Of a stretch of 28,874 bases of DNA, positions 1-8,458 are shown in pieces. Below the pieces are notes generated by a model. It did no database searches, had not been told where the DNA came from, and saw only the letters and a program-made list of their open reading frames with translations. Origin of the DNA: Nanobdellota archaeon (GTDB lineage: Archaea; Nanobdellota; Nanobdellia; SCGC-AAA011-G17; JAFCDX01); the NCBI GenBank assembly GCA_018816585.1, contig JAHIVQ010000073.1, forward strand, positions 1-28,874, written 5' to 3'. The stretch's first letter is position 1; each line of letters opens with the position of its first letter. A program made the translations under genes and the position numbers.

Positions 1-96
1 AATGAAAAGACTGTTGATGAAGAGCTTTCTGAAATTCATAAATTACTGAAAGAAAATGATGTTAATAATGCAAAAAGGCTGTTTAGGAGATTATAA
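1..96 (+). CDS. C-terminal end of an unknown protein (truncated by window edge)
   Basis: The first base is already inside an open frame that reads 31 residues and ends at TAA (94-96). The tail is charged and probably helical (it ends NAKRLFRRL) and carries no recognisable motif. The rest of the gene lies outside the window, so no function can be given. Its stop overlaps the 3' end of the convergent minus-strand ORF by 14 bases. Confidence 0.55.
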   Translation, partial: NEKTVDEELSEIHKLLKENDVNNAKRLFRRL

Positions 97-514
97 AAAG
101 AATATTATTAATTATTATATAAAAATTAATAATATCAAAGAAGATCATAAAATTTAGTAATAAATCTTCATCCTCTATTTCTAATACTGAAGAATATGTT
201 GGTCTTACTAATTCTGTAGTACTATGTGGTGTATGTAATCTAATTCCATGTTCACATTCAGATGTAATCCATTTTTCTCTTCCACCATCACAAATATCAT
301 AACTATGCAGATATTTTGCTACTATTTTTTCTCCCCTAGAGATAATTGCAAAACGAGGATGTATATAACTCATACTTCCAAAATCTAATTGTCGTTCTTC
401 ACTTTGGCTCTCTTTATAGTCTAATCCAACTTTTTTAGCTGCAGTTTCAAATGTTTGAAGCAGACCATCTAACCTAATCATATCTTGTTTTTTTGTAGGT
501 ATCATTAATTTCAT
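83..514 (-). CDS. hypothetical protein, 143 aa
   Basis: Unrecognised. The first ~115 residues are soluble and mixed in character, with a region of Cys, His and acidic residues (CDGGREKW, SECEHGIRLH) around residues 75-97. The last ~25 residues are almost purely hydrophobic and aromatic (LLNFMIFFDIINF onward), which could be a tail anchor but could also be read-through into AT-rich intergenic DNA. An SD-like GAGGAGA lies about 10 bases before the ATG, and a weak TATA-like CTTAAAC is about 26 bases upstream. It is divergent from the Lrp gene, with 156 bases between them. The frame is probably real; function unknown. Confidence 0.5.
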   Translation of the reverse strand: MKLMIPTKKQDMIRLDGLLQTFETAAKKVGLDYKESQSEERQLDFGSMSYIHPRFAIISRGEKIVAKYLHSYDICDGGREKWITSECEHGIRLHTPHSTTELVRPTYSSVLEIEDEDLLLNFMIFFDIINFYIIINNILFIIS

Positions 515-640
515 TTTTTGTTATCTCCTCTCTTTTTGTTTAAGGACAGTAGAGAAACTGTCTCATTTTGTTTCATATAAGTAGTAACACATAACATATA
601 TTTAATACTTTTTCTTATATTTTATTACTTTTGCGTAAGA

Positions 641-650
641 TTTATATATA
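641..650 (+). promoter_or_regulatory. TATA box of the Lrp-family regulator
   Basis: TTTATATATA is centred about 25 bases before the ATG at 671, the spacing expected for a leaderless archaeal transcript. No SD-like sequence lies in front of the ATG. A short TTAC(N6)GTAA repeat (625-638) sits just upstream and could be part of an autoregulatory site; that is only a guess. Confidence 0.6.
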
Positions 651-670
651 AGTTACATATATATAAGAAT

Positions 671-1633
671 ATGATAATAAAACTTGATTTAAAGGATAAA
701 AAGATTTTAACTATATTAGATAAAGATTCAAGACTTTCAAATAGCCAGATTGCTAAAAGAGTTGGTCTTTCAAAACCTGCAATAGAATATAGATTAAATA
801 GATTTGAACAAAATAAAGTTATCTTTGCTTATTATTCAGTTACTGATTTTACAAAATTAGGATATTCTCAATATAAAATATATTTCAAATTTCAAGATAT
901 AACTTTAGAAGATGAAAAAGATATAAAAGATTATTGGGTTAAAGATAAAAATTCTGTCTGGGTTGCACAAATAAGAGGAAGATGGGATTTAGCAGTTTCT
1001 ATATTAGCAAGATCAAATTTTGAATTTGGAAGGATTTTAAACAAATTTATGAACCAGTATTCAAAATTCATTCTAGAAAAAGATGTTTTATTAATAGAGT
1101 ATTCTCCAGTCTATGCAAGAGAGTATTTAATAGAAACAAAGCCTTCTGAATTTGTTTATGGAATTCCATCAAAAATCTATGAATTAGATGGAACTGATAA
1201 AAAAATACTGAAAGAACTATCAAATGATGCAAGAATAAATATAGTTGATTTAAGCAAAAAAACAAATTTAACAAGAGATATAATAAATTACAGGCTAAAA
1301 AAACTAATAAAAGACAAGATAATAGTCCAGTACAGATGCTATCTTAATCTGCAGAATCTTGGATTGAATCATTATAAATTAATATTCAGGACAAAGAATT
1401 TTGATGAAGAAGCAGAAAAGAAAATTAAATTGTATATTGCACAACATAAAAAGGCAACCCAATTTCTGAAATTAATCGGTTCATGGGATTTAGAGATTGA
1501 ATTTGAAACTGAAAATGAGGATGAATTATACAAAATCTTAAATGAAATCAGGAAGGAATTCTCAAATATAATAAGAGATTTTGATATTCTCAGGATAACT
1601 GAAACTTATAAATATAATTATTTTCCTTTTTAA
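671..1633 (+). CDS. tandem (single-chain) Lrp/AsnC-family transcriptional regulator
   Basis: DNA-binding regulator, 320 aa, about twice the usual Lrp length. Residues ~5-55 form one AsnC-type helix-turn-helix (LDLKDKKILTILDKDSRLS...LSKPAIEYRLNRFE), followed by a ligand/dimerisation-like region to ~150. The module then repeats: a second HTH at ~171-220 (LDGTDKKILKELSNDARIN...LTRDIINYRLKKL), then a second C-terminal region. One polypeptide therefore mimics an Lrp dimer. The two HTHs have diverged, so the two DNA half-sites may differ. The gene has its own TATA box and no linked metabolic target, so effector and regulon are unknown. Domain call confident, role open. Confidence 0.88.
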   Translation: MIIKLDLKDKKILTILDKDSRLSNSQIAKRVGLSKPAIEYRLNRFEQNKVIFAYYSVTDFTKLGYSQYKIYFKFQDITLEDEKDIKDYWVKDKNSVWVAQIRGRWDLAVSILARSNFEFGRILNKFMNQYSKFILEKDVLLIEYSPVYAREYLIETKPSEFVYGIPSKIYELDGTDKKILKELSNDARINIVDLSKKTNLTRDIINYRLKKLIKDKIIVQYRCYLNLQNLGLNHYKLIFRTKNFDEEAEKKIKLYIAQHKKATQFLKLIGSWDLEIEFETENEDELYKILNEIRKEFSNIIRDFDILRITETYKYNYFPF

Positions 1634-1641
1634 CACAAACC

Positions 1642-1649
1642 TTTTAAAT
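1642..1649 (+). promoter_or_regulatory. TATA box of ftsY
   Basis: TTTTAAAT preceded by a BRE-like ACAAACC lies about 24 bases before the ATG at 1670, only 9 bases after the Lrp stop. It indicates separate, leaderless transcription of ftsY. Confidence 0.55.
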
Positions 1650-1669
1650 CTCGATTATTAATAGTTAAT

Positions 1670-2740
1670 ATGTTTAAATTCCTTAAAGAGAAACTAAAGA
1701 ATGCTATTTCAAGCATTACAAAGAAAGTAGAAAACATTCCTATAGAGGAAAAAGTACAAGAAGTTATTATAGAAAAAACTCCAGAAAAAAAGGAAAAAGT
1801 AGTAAAAGAAAAACAAAAGAAGAAAGCAGAAGTAAAAGAAATTCCTGAAAAAGAGATAAAAGAAAAAAAAGGTTTCTTTGAAAAGATAAGAGAAAAAGTA
1901 CAAACTACTTCAATAAATGAAAATGATTTTGAAGAAATATTTTATGATTTGGAAGTTGCTTTATTAGAAAATAATACTGCAGTTGAAGTTATTGAAAAAA
2001 TAAAAAGAGATTTGAAAGAGGTTTTAGTTGACAAACCAATAGAAAGGAAAAAAATAAAGACAATAATACAAGATAGTTTAAGAAATACAATAGAAGATTT
2101 ATTTAAAGTTCAGGGAGTAGATATAATAAAATTAACAAAAACTAAAAAACCGTTAACAATACTTTTTGTTGGTGTAAATGGTTCTGGAAAGACAAGCACA
2201 ATTGCAAAAGTAGCTAATTTTTTAAAGAAAAATAATCTTACAAGTGTATTAATTGCAGCAGACACATTTAGAGCAGGAAGTATACAACAATTAGAAGAAT
2301 GGGGTTCTAGATTAAATATAAAAGTAATAAAACATGATTATGGTTCTGATCCTGCAGCAGTTGCTTTTGATGGTAAAAAATATGCTGAAGCACATAAAAT
2401 TGATGTTGTTTTGATAGACACAGCAGGAAGACAGCACAGTAATGTGAATCTCATTGAGGAAATGAAGAAAATTGTACGTGTTGTTAAACCGGATTTAAAG
2501 ATATTTGTAGGAGAGAGTATTGTTGGAAATGATGCTATAACACAATCTGAAGAGTTTGACAATGCAATTGAATTAGATGGGATAATTTTAACAAAAAGTG
2601 ATATAGATGAAAAAGGGGGTGCTTCATTATCTATATCTTATGTTACTAAAAAACCAATAATTTTCTTAACAACAGGGCAAGAACTAAAAGACATTGAATA
2701 TTTTGATAAGGAAAAAATCATTAAAAATTTAGGTATCTAA
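1670..2740 (+). CDS. ftsY: signal recognition particle receptor FtsY
   Basis: SRP receptor GTPase that docks ribosome-nascent-chain/SRP complexes at the membrane for co-translational insertion. The first ~70 residues are a Lys/Glu-rich A-like region starting with an amphipathic FKFLKEKLKNAISS helix. An N helical domain spans ~75-155. The G domain carries GVNGSGKT (168-175), DTFRAGSIQQL (198-208), DTAGR (250-254) and TKSD (308-311). The motif set DTFRAGSIQQL separates FtsY from SRP54. Length 356 aa is normal for archaea. It is transcribed just ahead of srp54, though each gene has its own TATA box. Confidence 0.96.
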   Translation: MFKFLKEKLKNAISSITKKVENIPIEEKVQEVIIEKTPEKKEKVVKEKQKKKAEVKEIPEKEIKEKKGFFEKIREKVQTTSINENDFEEIFYDLEVALLENNTAVEVIEKIKRDLKEVLVDKPIERKKIKTIIQDSLRNTIEDLFKVQGVDIIKLTKTKKPLTILFVGVNGSGKTSTIAKVANFLKKNNLTSVLIAADTFRAGSIQQLEEWGSRLNIKVIKHDYGSDPAAVAFDGKKYAEAHKIDVVLIDTAGRQHSNVNLIEEMKKIVRVVKPDLKIFVGESIVGNDAITQSEEFDNAIELDGIILTKSDIDEKGGASLSISYVTKKPIIFLTTGQELKDIEYFDKEKIIKNLGI

Positions 2741-2745
2741 AAACC

Positions 2746-2755
2746 TTTATAAATA
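2746..2755 (+). promoter_or_regulatory. BRE/TATA promoter of srp54
   Basis: AAAAACC followed by TTTATAAATA is a strong archaeal BRE/TATA match, centred about 23-24 bases before the ATG at 2774. The predicted transcript is leaderless. Confidence 0.65.
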
Positions 2756-2773
2756 TTCATTCTAAGGTAATTT

Positions 2774-4135
2774 ATGGTATTAGAGAATTTATCAAGTTCC
2801 TTGAAAGATACACTGAAAAAGATAGCAAGAGCTATGTTTGTTGATGAAAAATTAATAGATGAATTAAACAAAGAAATTCAGAGAGCACTATTAAAGGCAG
2901 ATGTTAATGTTCAGTTAGTATTTAATCTAACAAAAAATATCAAAGAAAGGGCATTAAAAGAAAAACCTCCAGCAGGAACAACACAAAGAGAATATTTAGT
3001 AAGAATTGTATATGAAGAACTTGTAAAATTTTTAGGTGAAGATAAAGAAGAAATAAAGATTACAAAGAAAAAACCTTTTAAGATAATGTTCGTGGGTTTA
3101 TATGGTTCTGGAAAAACTACCTCTATAAGTAAATTAGCAAAATACTATTCAAAACGCGGATATAAAGTAGGTTCTTTAGGATTAGATGTTCACAGACCTG
3201 CTGCTCCAGATCAACTAGAACAATTAAGCACCCAGGTAAAAATTCCTTGTTTTATTGATAAAAAAGAAAAAAATCCTGAAAAAATTTACAAGAAATTTGA
3301 AAAAGAATATTCAAAATTTGATATTTTACTAATTGATACTGCAGGGCGTGATGCTTTATCTTCTGAACTTATTAAAGAAATAAAATCAATAAATAAGCTA
3401 ATTAAACCAGATGAAAATTTACTTGTAATAAATGCAGATATAGGGCAAGCAGCAGAAAAGCAGGCTAAAACATTACATGATGCAGGAGCAATAACAGGAA
3501 TAATTATTACAAAATTAGATGGAACAGCTAAAGGTGGAGGTGCACTTTCAGCTTGTTCTGCAACAGGTGCAAAAATAAAATTCATTGGTATTGGTGAAAA
3601 GCCTGAAGATATAGAAGAATTTAATCCAAAGGGATTTGTTTCAAGACTTCTTGGAATGGGTGATCTTGAGTTATTATTAGAGAAAACAAAAGATGCAATA
3701 TCTCAGGAAAAAGCTGAAGATTTAAGCAAGAAATTAATGAAAGGGGATTTTAATTTCATTGATTTATATGATCAAATGGAAGCTATGAGTAAAATGGGCT
3801 CTTTATCAAAAATAATGGATTTAATTCCTGGAATTGGTGGAATTAAAGACAAAATTCCAAAAGATATGCTGCAGGTACAAGAATCAAAATTAAAAAAATG
3901 GAAATATATACTTCAATCAATGACTAAAAAAGAGCTTGAAGATCCAGAAATTCTTGATTCAAATAGAATAAAAAGAATTGCAAAAGGTTCTGGAACAAAT
4001 GAATCTGAAGTTCGTGAATTATTAAAACAATATAAACAAAGTAAGAAAATGATGAAATTAATGAAAGGTGGTAGTACAGATCAAAAAGGAATGGAAAAAC
4101 TAATGAAGAAATTCAAAGGAAAAGTTAAATTCTAA
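2774..4135 (+). CDS. srp54: signal recognition particle protein SRP54
   Basis: SRP core GTPase that binds signal sequences and 7S RNA and pairs with FtsY. The N domain covers ~1-95. The G domain has GLYGSGKTT (108-116), DVHRPAAPDQL (138-148), DTAGRD (188-193) and TKLDGTAKGGG (246-256). The M domain (~300-453) contains the RNA-binding helix-turn-helix NRIKRIAKGSGT and a methionine-rich stretch ending in MMKLMKGG. Length 453 aa fits archaeal SRP54. No 7S RNA gene was recognised in the window. The stop is 2 bases from the convergent ABC ATPase gene. Confidence 0.97.
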   Translation: MVLENLSSSLKDTLKKIARAMFVDEKLIDELNKEIQRALLKADVNVQLVFNLTKNIKERALKEKPPAGTTQREYLVRIVYEELVKFLGEDKEEIKITKKKPFKIMFVGLYGSGKTTSISKLAKYYSKRGYKVGSLGLDVHRPAAPDQLEQLSTQVKIPCFIDKKEKNPEKIYKKFEKEYSKFDILLIDTAGRDALSSELIKEIKSINKLIKPDENLLVINADIGQAAEKQAKTLHDAGAITGIIITKLDGTAKGGGALSACSATGAKIKFIGIGEKPEDIEEFNPKGFVSRLLGMGDLELLLEKTKDAISQEKAEDLSKKLMKGDFNFIDLYDQMEAMSKMGSLSKIMDLIPGIGGIKDKIPKDMLQVQESKLKKWKYILQSMTKKELEDPEILDSNRIKRIAKGSGTNESEVRELLKQYKQSKKMMKLMKGGSTDQKGMEKLMKKFKGKVKF

Positions 4136-4137
4136 AA

Positions 4138-4818
4138 TTATTTAATTTTTTTATCACTAATAATTAAACCATCTTTTAGAGTTATTATTCTAGATACAAA
4201 TTTTGTATGCCATTTTTCATGAGTAACCATAATAATAGTCTGATTGTATTTTTCATTTAAATCTTTAAAAACATTTAATACTTGTTCAGATGTTTTTGAA
4301 TCTAAATTTGCACAGGGCTCATCTGCGAATAAAATATTTGGTTTTTTAGCAATTGCTCGTGCAATAGCAACCCTTTGTTTTTCTCCTCCAGAAAGTTTAT
4401 CGGGAATTCTATTTACCATACCATCTAAACCAACTTTTTTCAATGCTTCATGCGCTGTTTCTATAGATTCTTTTTTAGATCCATCTGCCATGAGCGATAA
4501 TATAGATACATTTTCCAATGCAGTCATTTCATTAATTAAAGCATAATCTTGAAATACATAACCAAGCTGTGTTAATCTGTAATATCTCCTTTGCTCTTCA
4601 GGCAATATTTTAAGATTTAATTCTTTAATTAAATAATCACCTTTTGTTTGATGATCTATAAGTCCAAGAATTCTTAATAAAGTGGTTTTTCCACTTCCGC
4701 TTGCTCCCATAATTGCAATAAACTCACCTTTTTCAACATTAAAAGAAACTCCATTTAGTGCTTTTATGATAACATCCCCTGTTTTATAATACCTTTTAAG
4801 ATTTTTTACCTGTATCAT
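4138..4818 (-). CDS. ABC transporter ATP-binding protein, LolD/MacB type
   Basis: ATPase subunit of an FtsX-class ABC system, 226 aa. Walker A GASGSGKTTL (38-47), Q-loop near VFQDYALINEMTALENV, signature LSGGEKQR (142-149), Walker B ILFADEP (162-168) and switch His200 are all intact. It closely follows the permease (1 base between stop and start) and is the last gene of a three-gene operon with a CARDB-like surface protein. Such ATPases drive conformational work on extracytoplasmic partners rather than classic solute import. Substrate unknown. Confidence 0.93.
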   Translation of the reverse strand: MIQVKNLKRYYKTGDVIIKALNGVSFNVEKGEFIAIMGASGSGKTTLLRILGLIDHQTKGDYLIKELNLKILPEEQRRYYRLTQLGYVFQDYALINEMTALENVSILSLMADGSKKESIETAHEALKKVGLDGMVNRIPDKLSGGEKQRVAIARAIAKKPNILFADEPCANLDSKTSEQVLNVFKDLNEKYNQTIIMVTHEKWHTKFVSRIITLKDGLIISDKKIK

Positions 4819-4819
4819 T

Positions 4820-6031
4820 TTATCTTCCCCAAATTGCTTCTAACATATCTTGTCTTGTAACAAACCATGCAGGTATAAATCCTGCAACAACTGACATCCC
4901 AACCATAATTAAAATACTTTTTATTAATAAAATAAAATCTACCTTTGGAACAATTTTTAATGTTTCATAAAAAACAATGGGATTTGATGTAAAATAAAAG
5001 ACTAAACCAAAAAACATTATTAATCCTAAAAATATACCTAAACTTACATAAAATAAACTAATAAAAATATAGGATATTCTAATTGAATTAGGAGAAACTC
5101 CGACAGCCCTCAAGATTCCAATTTCTTTTTTTCTATTCAGTGTGTTAATATAAATTATAATAAAAATCAATGAGGCTCCAACAATCAAACTTACTATTTT
5201 TGACATTGTATCTATAGAACCAATACTCTGTAATGCCTGTTTTACCAAGGTTTCTGCTTTTTCCTGCCAAGTAAAAACATCTTCTTTAACTCCAACATCA
5301 ATAATCTTGTCTTTAACATAAGCCTCTTCGCCCTCATTTGCTATTCTCACAACAACAGATGTTGCTTTTTGCTCCCCTTCAATACCCAGAACAGACTCGA
5401 GTTCCTTAAAATGTACTATGGCATTTAAGTCAGTAAGTTCAAATGTTCCTTCATGGATTCCTTTTACTTTATATGTTCTCTCAACACCATTACTATAAGT
5501 TACATTTATTAATGATCCAACCTTTACTTCTCCAAGATTGTCATATATCTCAGATCCAGTACCTACTCCTGCAATCATTGAACCTAGCAATATTTCATCT
5601 CTAGATAATTCCCCCAGAAATTCACCATATTTTACAATATTAGGATATTGAGATACTCCAACTTCTTCTTTTGGAATAAGCCCTATGATATTTGCACCAA
5701 CAACATTTTGTTTATAACGAAGAGATGCTCCTGCCTCTATCCTCTTAGCTACTCCTGTAACCTCTGTAACACTTCTTATCTTTTTAAGTACATTATCCAC
5801 ATTTTCAATATAAATTTTTTCTTCTACTGGCTCAACAACAATGTTTCCATAAGTATAATCTTGAACAAACCCAACAAAAAGACCCATCATACCATTTATT
5901 AAAGAAGGTAAAAATATTAAATTCATAAAAATAAGCGCAAGTACAAATATAATAAAAAAGGATGTTTTTTTATTCCCTCTTTTTATTGAACTTTTTGCAC
6001 TAAGAAATCCAACCTTAAGGTCATTCAACAT
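4820..6031 (-). CDS. ABC transporter permease, FtsX/MacB family
   Basis: Membrane subunit with the family layout: one N-terminal transmembrane helix (FFIIFVLALIFMNLIFL), a large extracytoplasmic domain of about 230 residues, then three C-terminal helices (VGASLIFIIIYIN, IFISLFYVSLGIFLGLIMF and ILIMVGMSVVAGFIPAWFV). The conserved KEIGILRAVGVSPNSI segment between helices 2 and 3 is typical of FtsX/MacB/LolC permeases. Length 403 aa is normal. It lies 5 bases after the CARDB-like gene and 1 base before its ATPase, so the three are almost certainly co-transcribed and co-assembled. Confidence 0.92.
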   Translation of the reverse strand: MLNDLKVGFLSAKSSIKRGNKKTSFFIIFVLALIFMNLIFLPSLINGMMGLFVGFVQDYTYGNIVVEPVEEKIYIENVDNVLKKIRSVTEVTGVAKRIEAGASLRYKQNVVGANIIGLIPKEEVGVSQYPNIVKYGEFLGELSRDEILLGSMIAGVGTGSEIYDNLGEVKVGSLINVTYSNGVERTYKVKGIHEGTFELTDLNAIVHFKELESVLGIEGEQKATSVVVRIANEGEEAYVKDKIIDVGVKEDVFTWQEKAETLVKQALQSIGSIDTMSKIVSLIVGASLIFIIIYINTLNRKKEIGILRAVGVSPNSIRISYIFISLFYVSLGIFLGLIMFFGLVFYFTSNPIVFYETLKIVPKVDFILLIKSILIMVGMSVVAGFIPAWFVTRQDMLEAIWGR

Positions 6032-6036
6032 TTTGA

Positions 6037-6954
6037 TTATCTCTTTTTCTTAGAAGGTTCTTTTATTTTTTTTGCTCTATCCCCGTCAAAAAATTGTTTT
6101 ATAATTTCATCTTTTTTCTTAGATTTCTTCAAGAAATAATAAACCCCTCCTATAACTCCTCCAATTAATACTAAAATTAATACTATTAAACCTACATTAG
6201 TTTCTTTTTTAAAGATTACTAAATTTATTTCTGTAAGTATATCTTTTCTTCCAAAATCATCTAAGTATGTTATAGTTACAGGAATATTATATTCTCCTTT
6301 TTTAGAAGGAATAAAAGTAAATACAACCGGGCTGTCTTCATCTGGTTGTAATGTCCCAATATAACTCTCTTTTATACCTTTAAAATCATGAGCTAATCTA
6401 ACTTTAACAGAATTAGCTTCACCTTTTCCATAATTTTCAATTCTTAATGTTAATTCAACAATCTCATCTTCCACAGGAATAGTTGGTTTTGTTTTTAAAG
6501 AAGCAATATTTAAATTAGCTTTCTTCCCAATAATATTAACAGAAAATTCTCCTTTATCTTTTATTGTAGAATTTACTCCAGGACCATATTCTAAAACATA
6601 TTTAAATATATATGTACCTGGTACTGCATCTTCTTTTAATCTCATGTGATACAATAAAAATCTCTCGCTTGTTGAATAACCCATCTCAGGAATGTTTATT
6701 TTTAAAGGTTCTATAATTTCTACATAAGGGCTTATATTTACAAGTTCAAAAACAACATAACTTGGAACTTTATAACCGCAATTATCAATCAAAATCCCAA
6801 CTGTAAACTCCTCGCCAAGTTCAATAGAAGTTGGACTTATATCAGTTAATTCTACATTTAAACACTGCCCTATTCCAAGAGCATTTACAGAAGAAACTGC
6901 AAATATTAAAGTTATAATAAATAAAACTGACTTTTCTAAATATAACCCCTTCAT
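6037..6954 (-). CDS. membrane-anchored CARDB-like surface protein, partner of the ABC system
   Basis: Start placed at the ATG at 6954 (305 aa): it has an SD, GAGGTGA, two bases upstream and gives a clean signal peptide (SVLFIITLIFAVSSVNALG). The open frame continues upstream to 7035, but that part has no SD and crosses the divergent promoter. Two Ig/CARDB-like beta domains follow (about 25-135 and 140-240); EIVELTLRIENYGKGEANSV is a typical CARDB strand pattern. A C-terminal transmembrane helix (VGLIVLILVLIGGVIGGVYYF) and a basic cytoplasmic tail complete it. As first gene of the operon it may be the extracytoplasmic adaptor of the MacB-like transporter; ligand unknown. Confidence 0.82.
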   Translation of the reverse strand: MKGLYLEKSVLFIITLIFAVSSVNALGIGQCLNVELTDISPTSIELGEEFTVGILIDNCGYKVPSYVVFELVNISPYVEIIEPLKINIPEMGYSTSERFLLYHMRLKEDAVPGTYIFKYVLEYGPGVNSTIKDKGEFSVNIIGKKANLNIASLKTKPTIPVEDEIVELTLRIENYGKGEANSVKVRLAHDFKGIKESYIGTLQPDEDSPVVFTFIPSKKGEYNIPVTITYLDDFGRKDILTEINLVIFKKETNVGLIVLILVLIGGVIGGVYYFLKKSKKKDEIIKQFFDGDRAKKIKEPSKKKR

Positions 6955-6990
6955 TTTCACCTCTTTTATATATATTTTACAGTGATACCA

Positions 6991-6998
6991 TTTAAATA
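6991..6998. promoter_or_regulatory. TATA box shared by divergent bud32 and the CARDB/ABC operon
   Basis: TTTAAATA, with palindromic core TTTAAA, is the best TATA element for both directions. It is centred about 24-27 bases before the paired ATGs of bud32 (7018/7021), giving a leaderless transcript. On the minus strand it predicts a start near 6967, leaving a short leader that contains the GAGGTGA SD. A second AT-rich element (TATATATAT, ~6967-6975) is too close to 6954 to fit as well. Confidence 0.5.
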
Positions 6999-7017
6999 TT
7001 TTACGGGTCATTCTAAG

Positions 7018-7629
7018 ATGATGATAGTAGCACAAGGTGCAGAAGCGATACTAAAACTTGAAAATGGATTTTTAGTAAAAGAAAGAATACCTAAAAATTA
7101 TAGAATTAAAGAGATTGATGATAAAATAAGAAGATTAAGAACAAGATCTGAAACAAGATTATTGCAAAGAGCTTCTTCTGTAATAAGTGTGCCTTTATTG
7201 ATTAATTCTGATGATAAAAAAATGAAGATAACAATGGAATTTATTAATGGATTAAAATTAGCAGATTATATTGACGGAATAAATGAAAAAGAAAGGGGAA
7301 AAATAATAAGAATAATAGGAAATGAAGTTGCAACTTTACATAATAATAATATTATTCATGGAGATTTGACAACAAGCAATATGATATTAAAAGATGAAAA
7401 AGTTTTTTTTATTGATTTTGGTCTTGGTTTTGTTTCTGATAAATTTGAAGACAAGGCAGTTGATATTCATTTGTTTAGACAAGCTCTTGACAGCAAACAT
7501 TACACTCATTCAGAAAAATCATTTGAATATTTTTTAAATGGTTATAAGGAAAAGAGCAAGAACTTTAATGAGATAATAAAAAGGCTTGAAAAAGTTGAGA
7601 AACGTGGAAGATATAAGGAAAAAAGTTAA
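7018..7629 (+). CDS. bud32: Bud32, KEOPS-complex atypical serine/threonine kinase/ATPase
   Basis: Kinase-like ATPase of the KEOPS complex, which helps Kae1 make N6-threonylcarbamoyl-adenosine at tRNA position 37. Start set at the ATG pair 7018/7021, because archaeal Bud32 begins at an (M)xIxxGAEA motif (MMIVAQGAEA) and the TATA box lies 24-27 bases upstream; the open frame from 6982 would overlap that TATA box. Further motifs are IHGDLTTSN (catalytic loop) and FFIDFGLG (DFG). Length ~204 aa fits the stand-alone form, not the Kae1-Bud32 fusion of some archaea. No kae1 is nearby. Confidence 0.93.
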   Translation: MMIVAQGAEAILKLENGFLVKERIPKNYRIKEIDDKIRRLRTRSETRLLQRASSVISVPLLINSDDKKMKITMEFINGLKLADYIDGINEKERGKIIRIIGNEVATLHNNNIIHGDLTTSNMILKDEKVFFIDFGLGFVSDKFEDKAVDIHLFRQALDSKHYTHSEKSFEYFLNGYKEKSKNFNEIIKRLEKVEKRGRYKEKS

Positions 7630-7659
7630 ATTTATAAAGATTCTAATTTTTAATGTTAT

Positions 7660-8457
7660 ATGAGATTTAAGTCAATCAAAAAGAGAATGGCTATTTTTTT
7701 AATGATTTTTCTATTAATACAAATTGTTGCTGTAACTGCATTAAATTCTTCTGATGCTAAAAAAGAATGGCAGCAATCAAAACAAAATAGTTTAGAGATG
7801 CAGCAAAAGTATAATGAAGCAAAAATCAAATTTGCAGGTGATCAAAGTGAGGAAAATAAACAGGCCGTTGTTGATAGTGGAAAAGATGTTCTTAACGCAG
7901 CTCTTGATGAAGTAAGCTCATGGCTCGAATGGAAAAAGATAGAAGCTGATGAAAGCAATGATATAACAGATGATCTTAGAAATACAATTAAGAATGATAT
8001 TGAAAAAAACAATGCAAAGATAGCAGAACTAAGGACAGATGTTGCAGGAGTAAACAATCAAGTAGGACTAGGTTTAGTATTTTTAAAAATGATTGGAAAA
8101 TATACTGAATTATTAACAGATGTTGCAAGAGATTCTGGAAAAATATTAGTGTATAAAGGAAATAAATATTTGGATACAGCAGATAATTATGAATCAAAAC
8201 TAAGAGAAAGTGCTGAAAAAATAAGTGATAATCAAGATATAATAAGCAAATTAAATGTTGCTAAAGCTGAACTTAATGAAGCAAGATTAAATGTTAATAA
8301 AGCAGAAGCTTCATATGAACAAGTAACTTTACCTGGAACCCCTTTAATTAAATTTGCAGAGGGTAATAATTATATGAGAACTGCAAGAATGAATCTTATA
8401 AGTGCGATGAGTAATCTAAATAGTGCATACAATCTTATGATTGTAAGGGGTAGATAA
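7660..8457 (+). CDS. secreted or membrane-anchored helical protein, unknown function
   Basis: 265 aa, unrecognised. A basic start (MRFKSIKKR) and hydrophobic stretch (MAIFLMIFLLIQIVAVTAL) form a signal peptide or anchor. The remainder is almost all alpha-helical and probably coiled coil, rich in Asn, Ala, Lys and Glu (LNVAKAELNEARLNVNKAEASYEQV). No cysteine and no enzymatic motif is seen. A TATA box (TTTATAAAG, about 26 bases before the ATG) suggests its own leaderless transcript. The lipoprotein gene follows after one base, so the two are probably co-expressed and may act together at the cell surface. Confidence 0.75.
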   Translation: MRFKSIKKRMAIFLMIFLLIQIVAVTALNSSDAKKEWQQSKQNSLEMQQKYNEAKIKFAGDQSEENKQAVVDSGKDVLNAALDEVSSWLEWKKIEADESNDITDDLRNTIKNDIEKNNAKIAELRTDVAGVNNQVGLGLVFLKMIGKYTELLTDVARDSGKILVYKGNKYLDTADNYESKLRESAEKISDNQDIISKLNVAKAELNEARLNVNKAEASYEQVTLPGTPLIKFAEGNNYMRTARMNLISAMSNLNSAYNLMIVRGR

Positions 8458-8458
8458 A

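Noticed and set aside
6955..7035. Longer start for the CARDB-like protein
   Set aside because: It would place 27 polar residues before the signal peptide, crosses the divergent TATA box, and ignores the SD directly before 6954.
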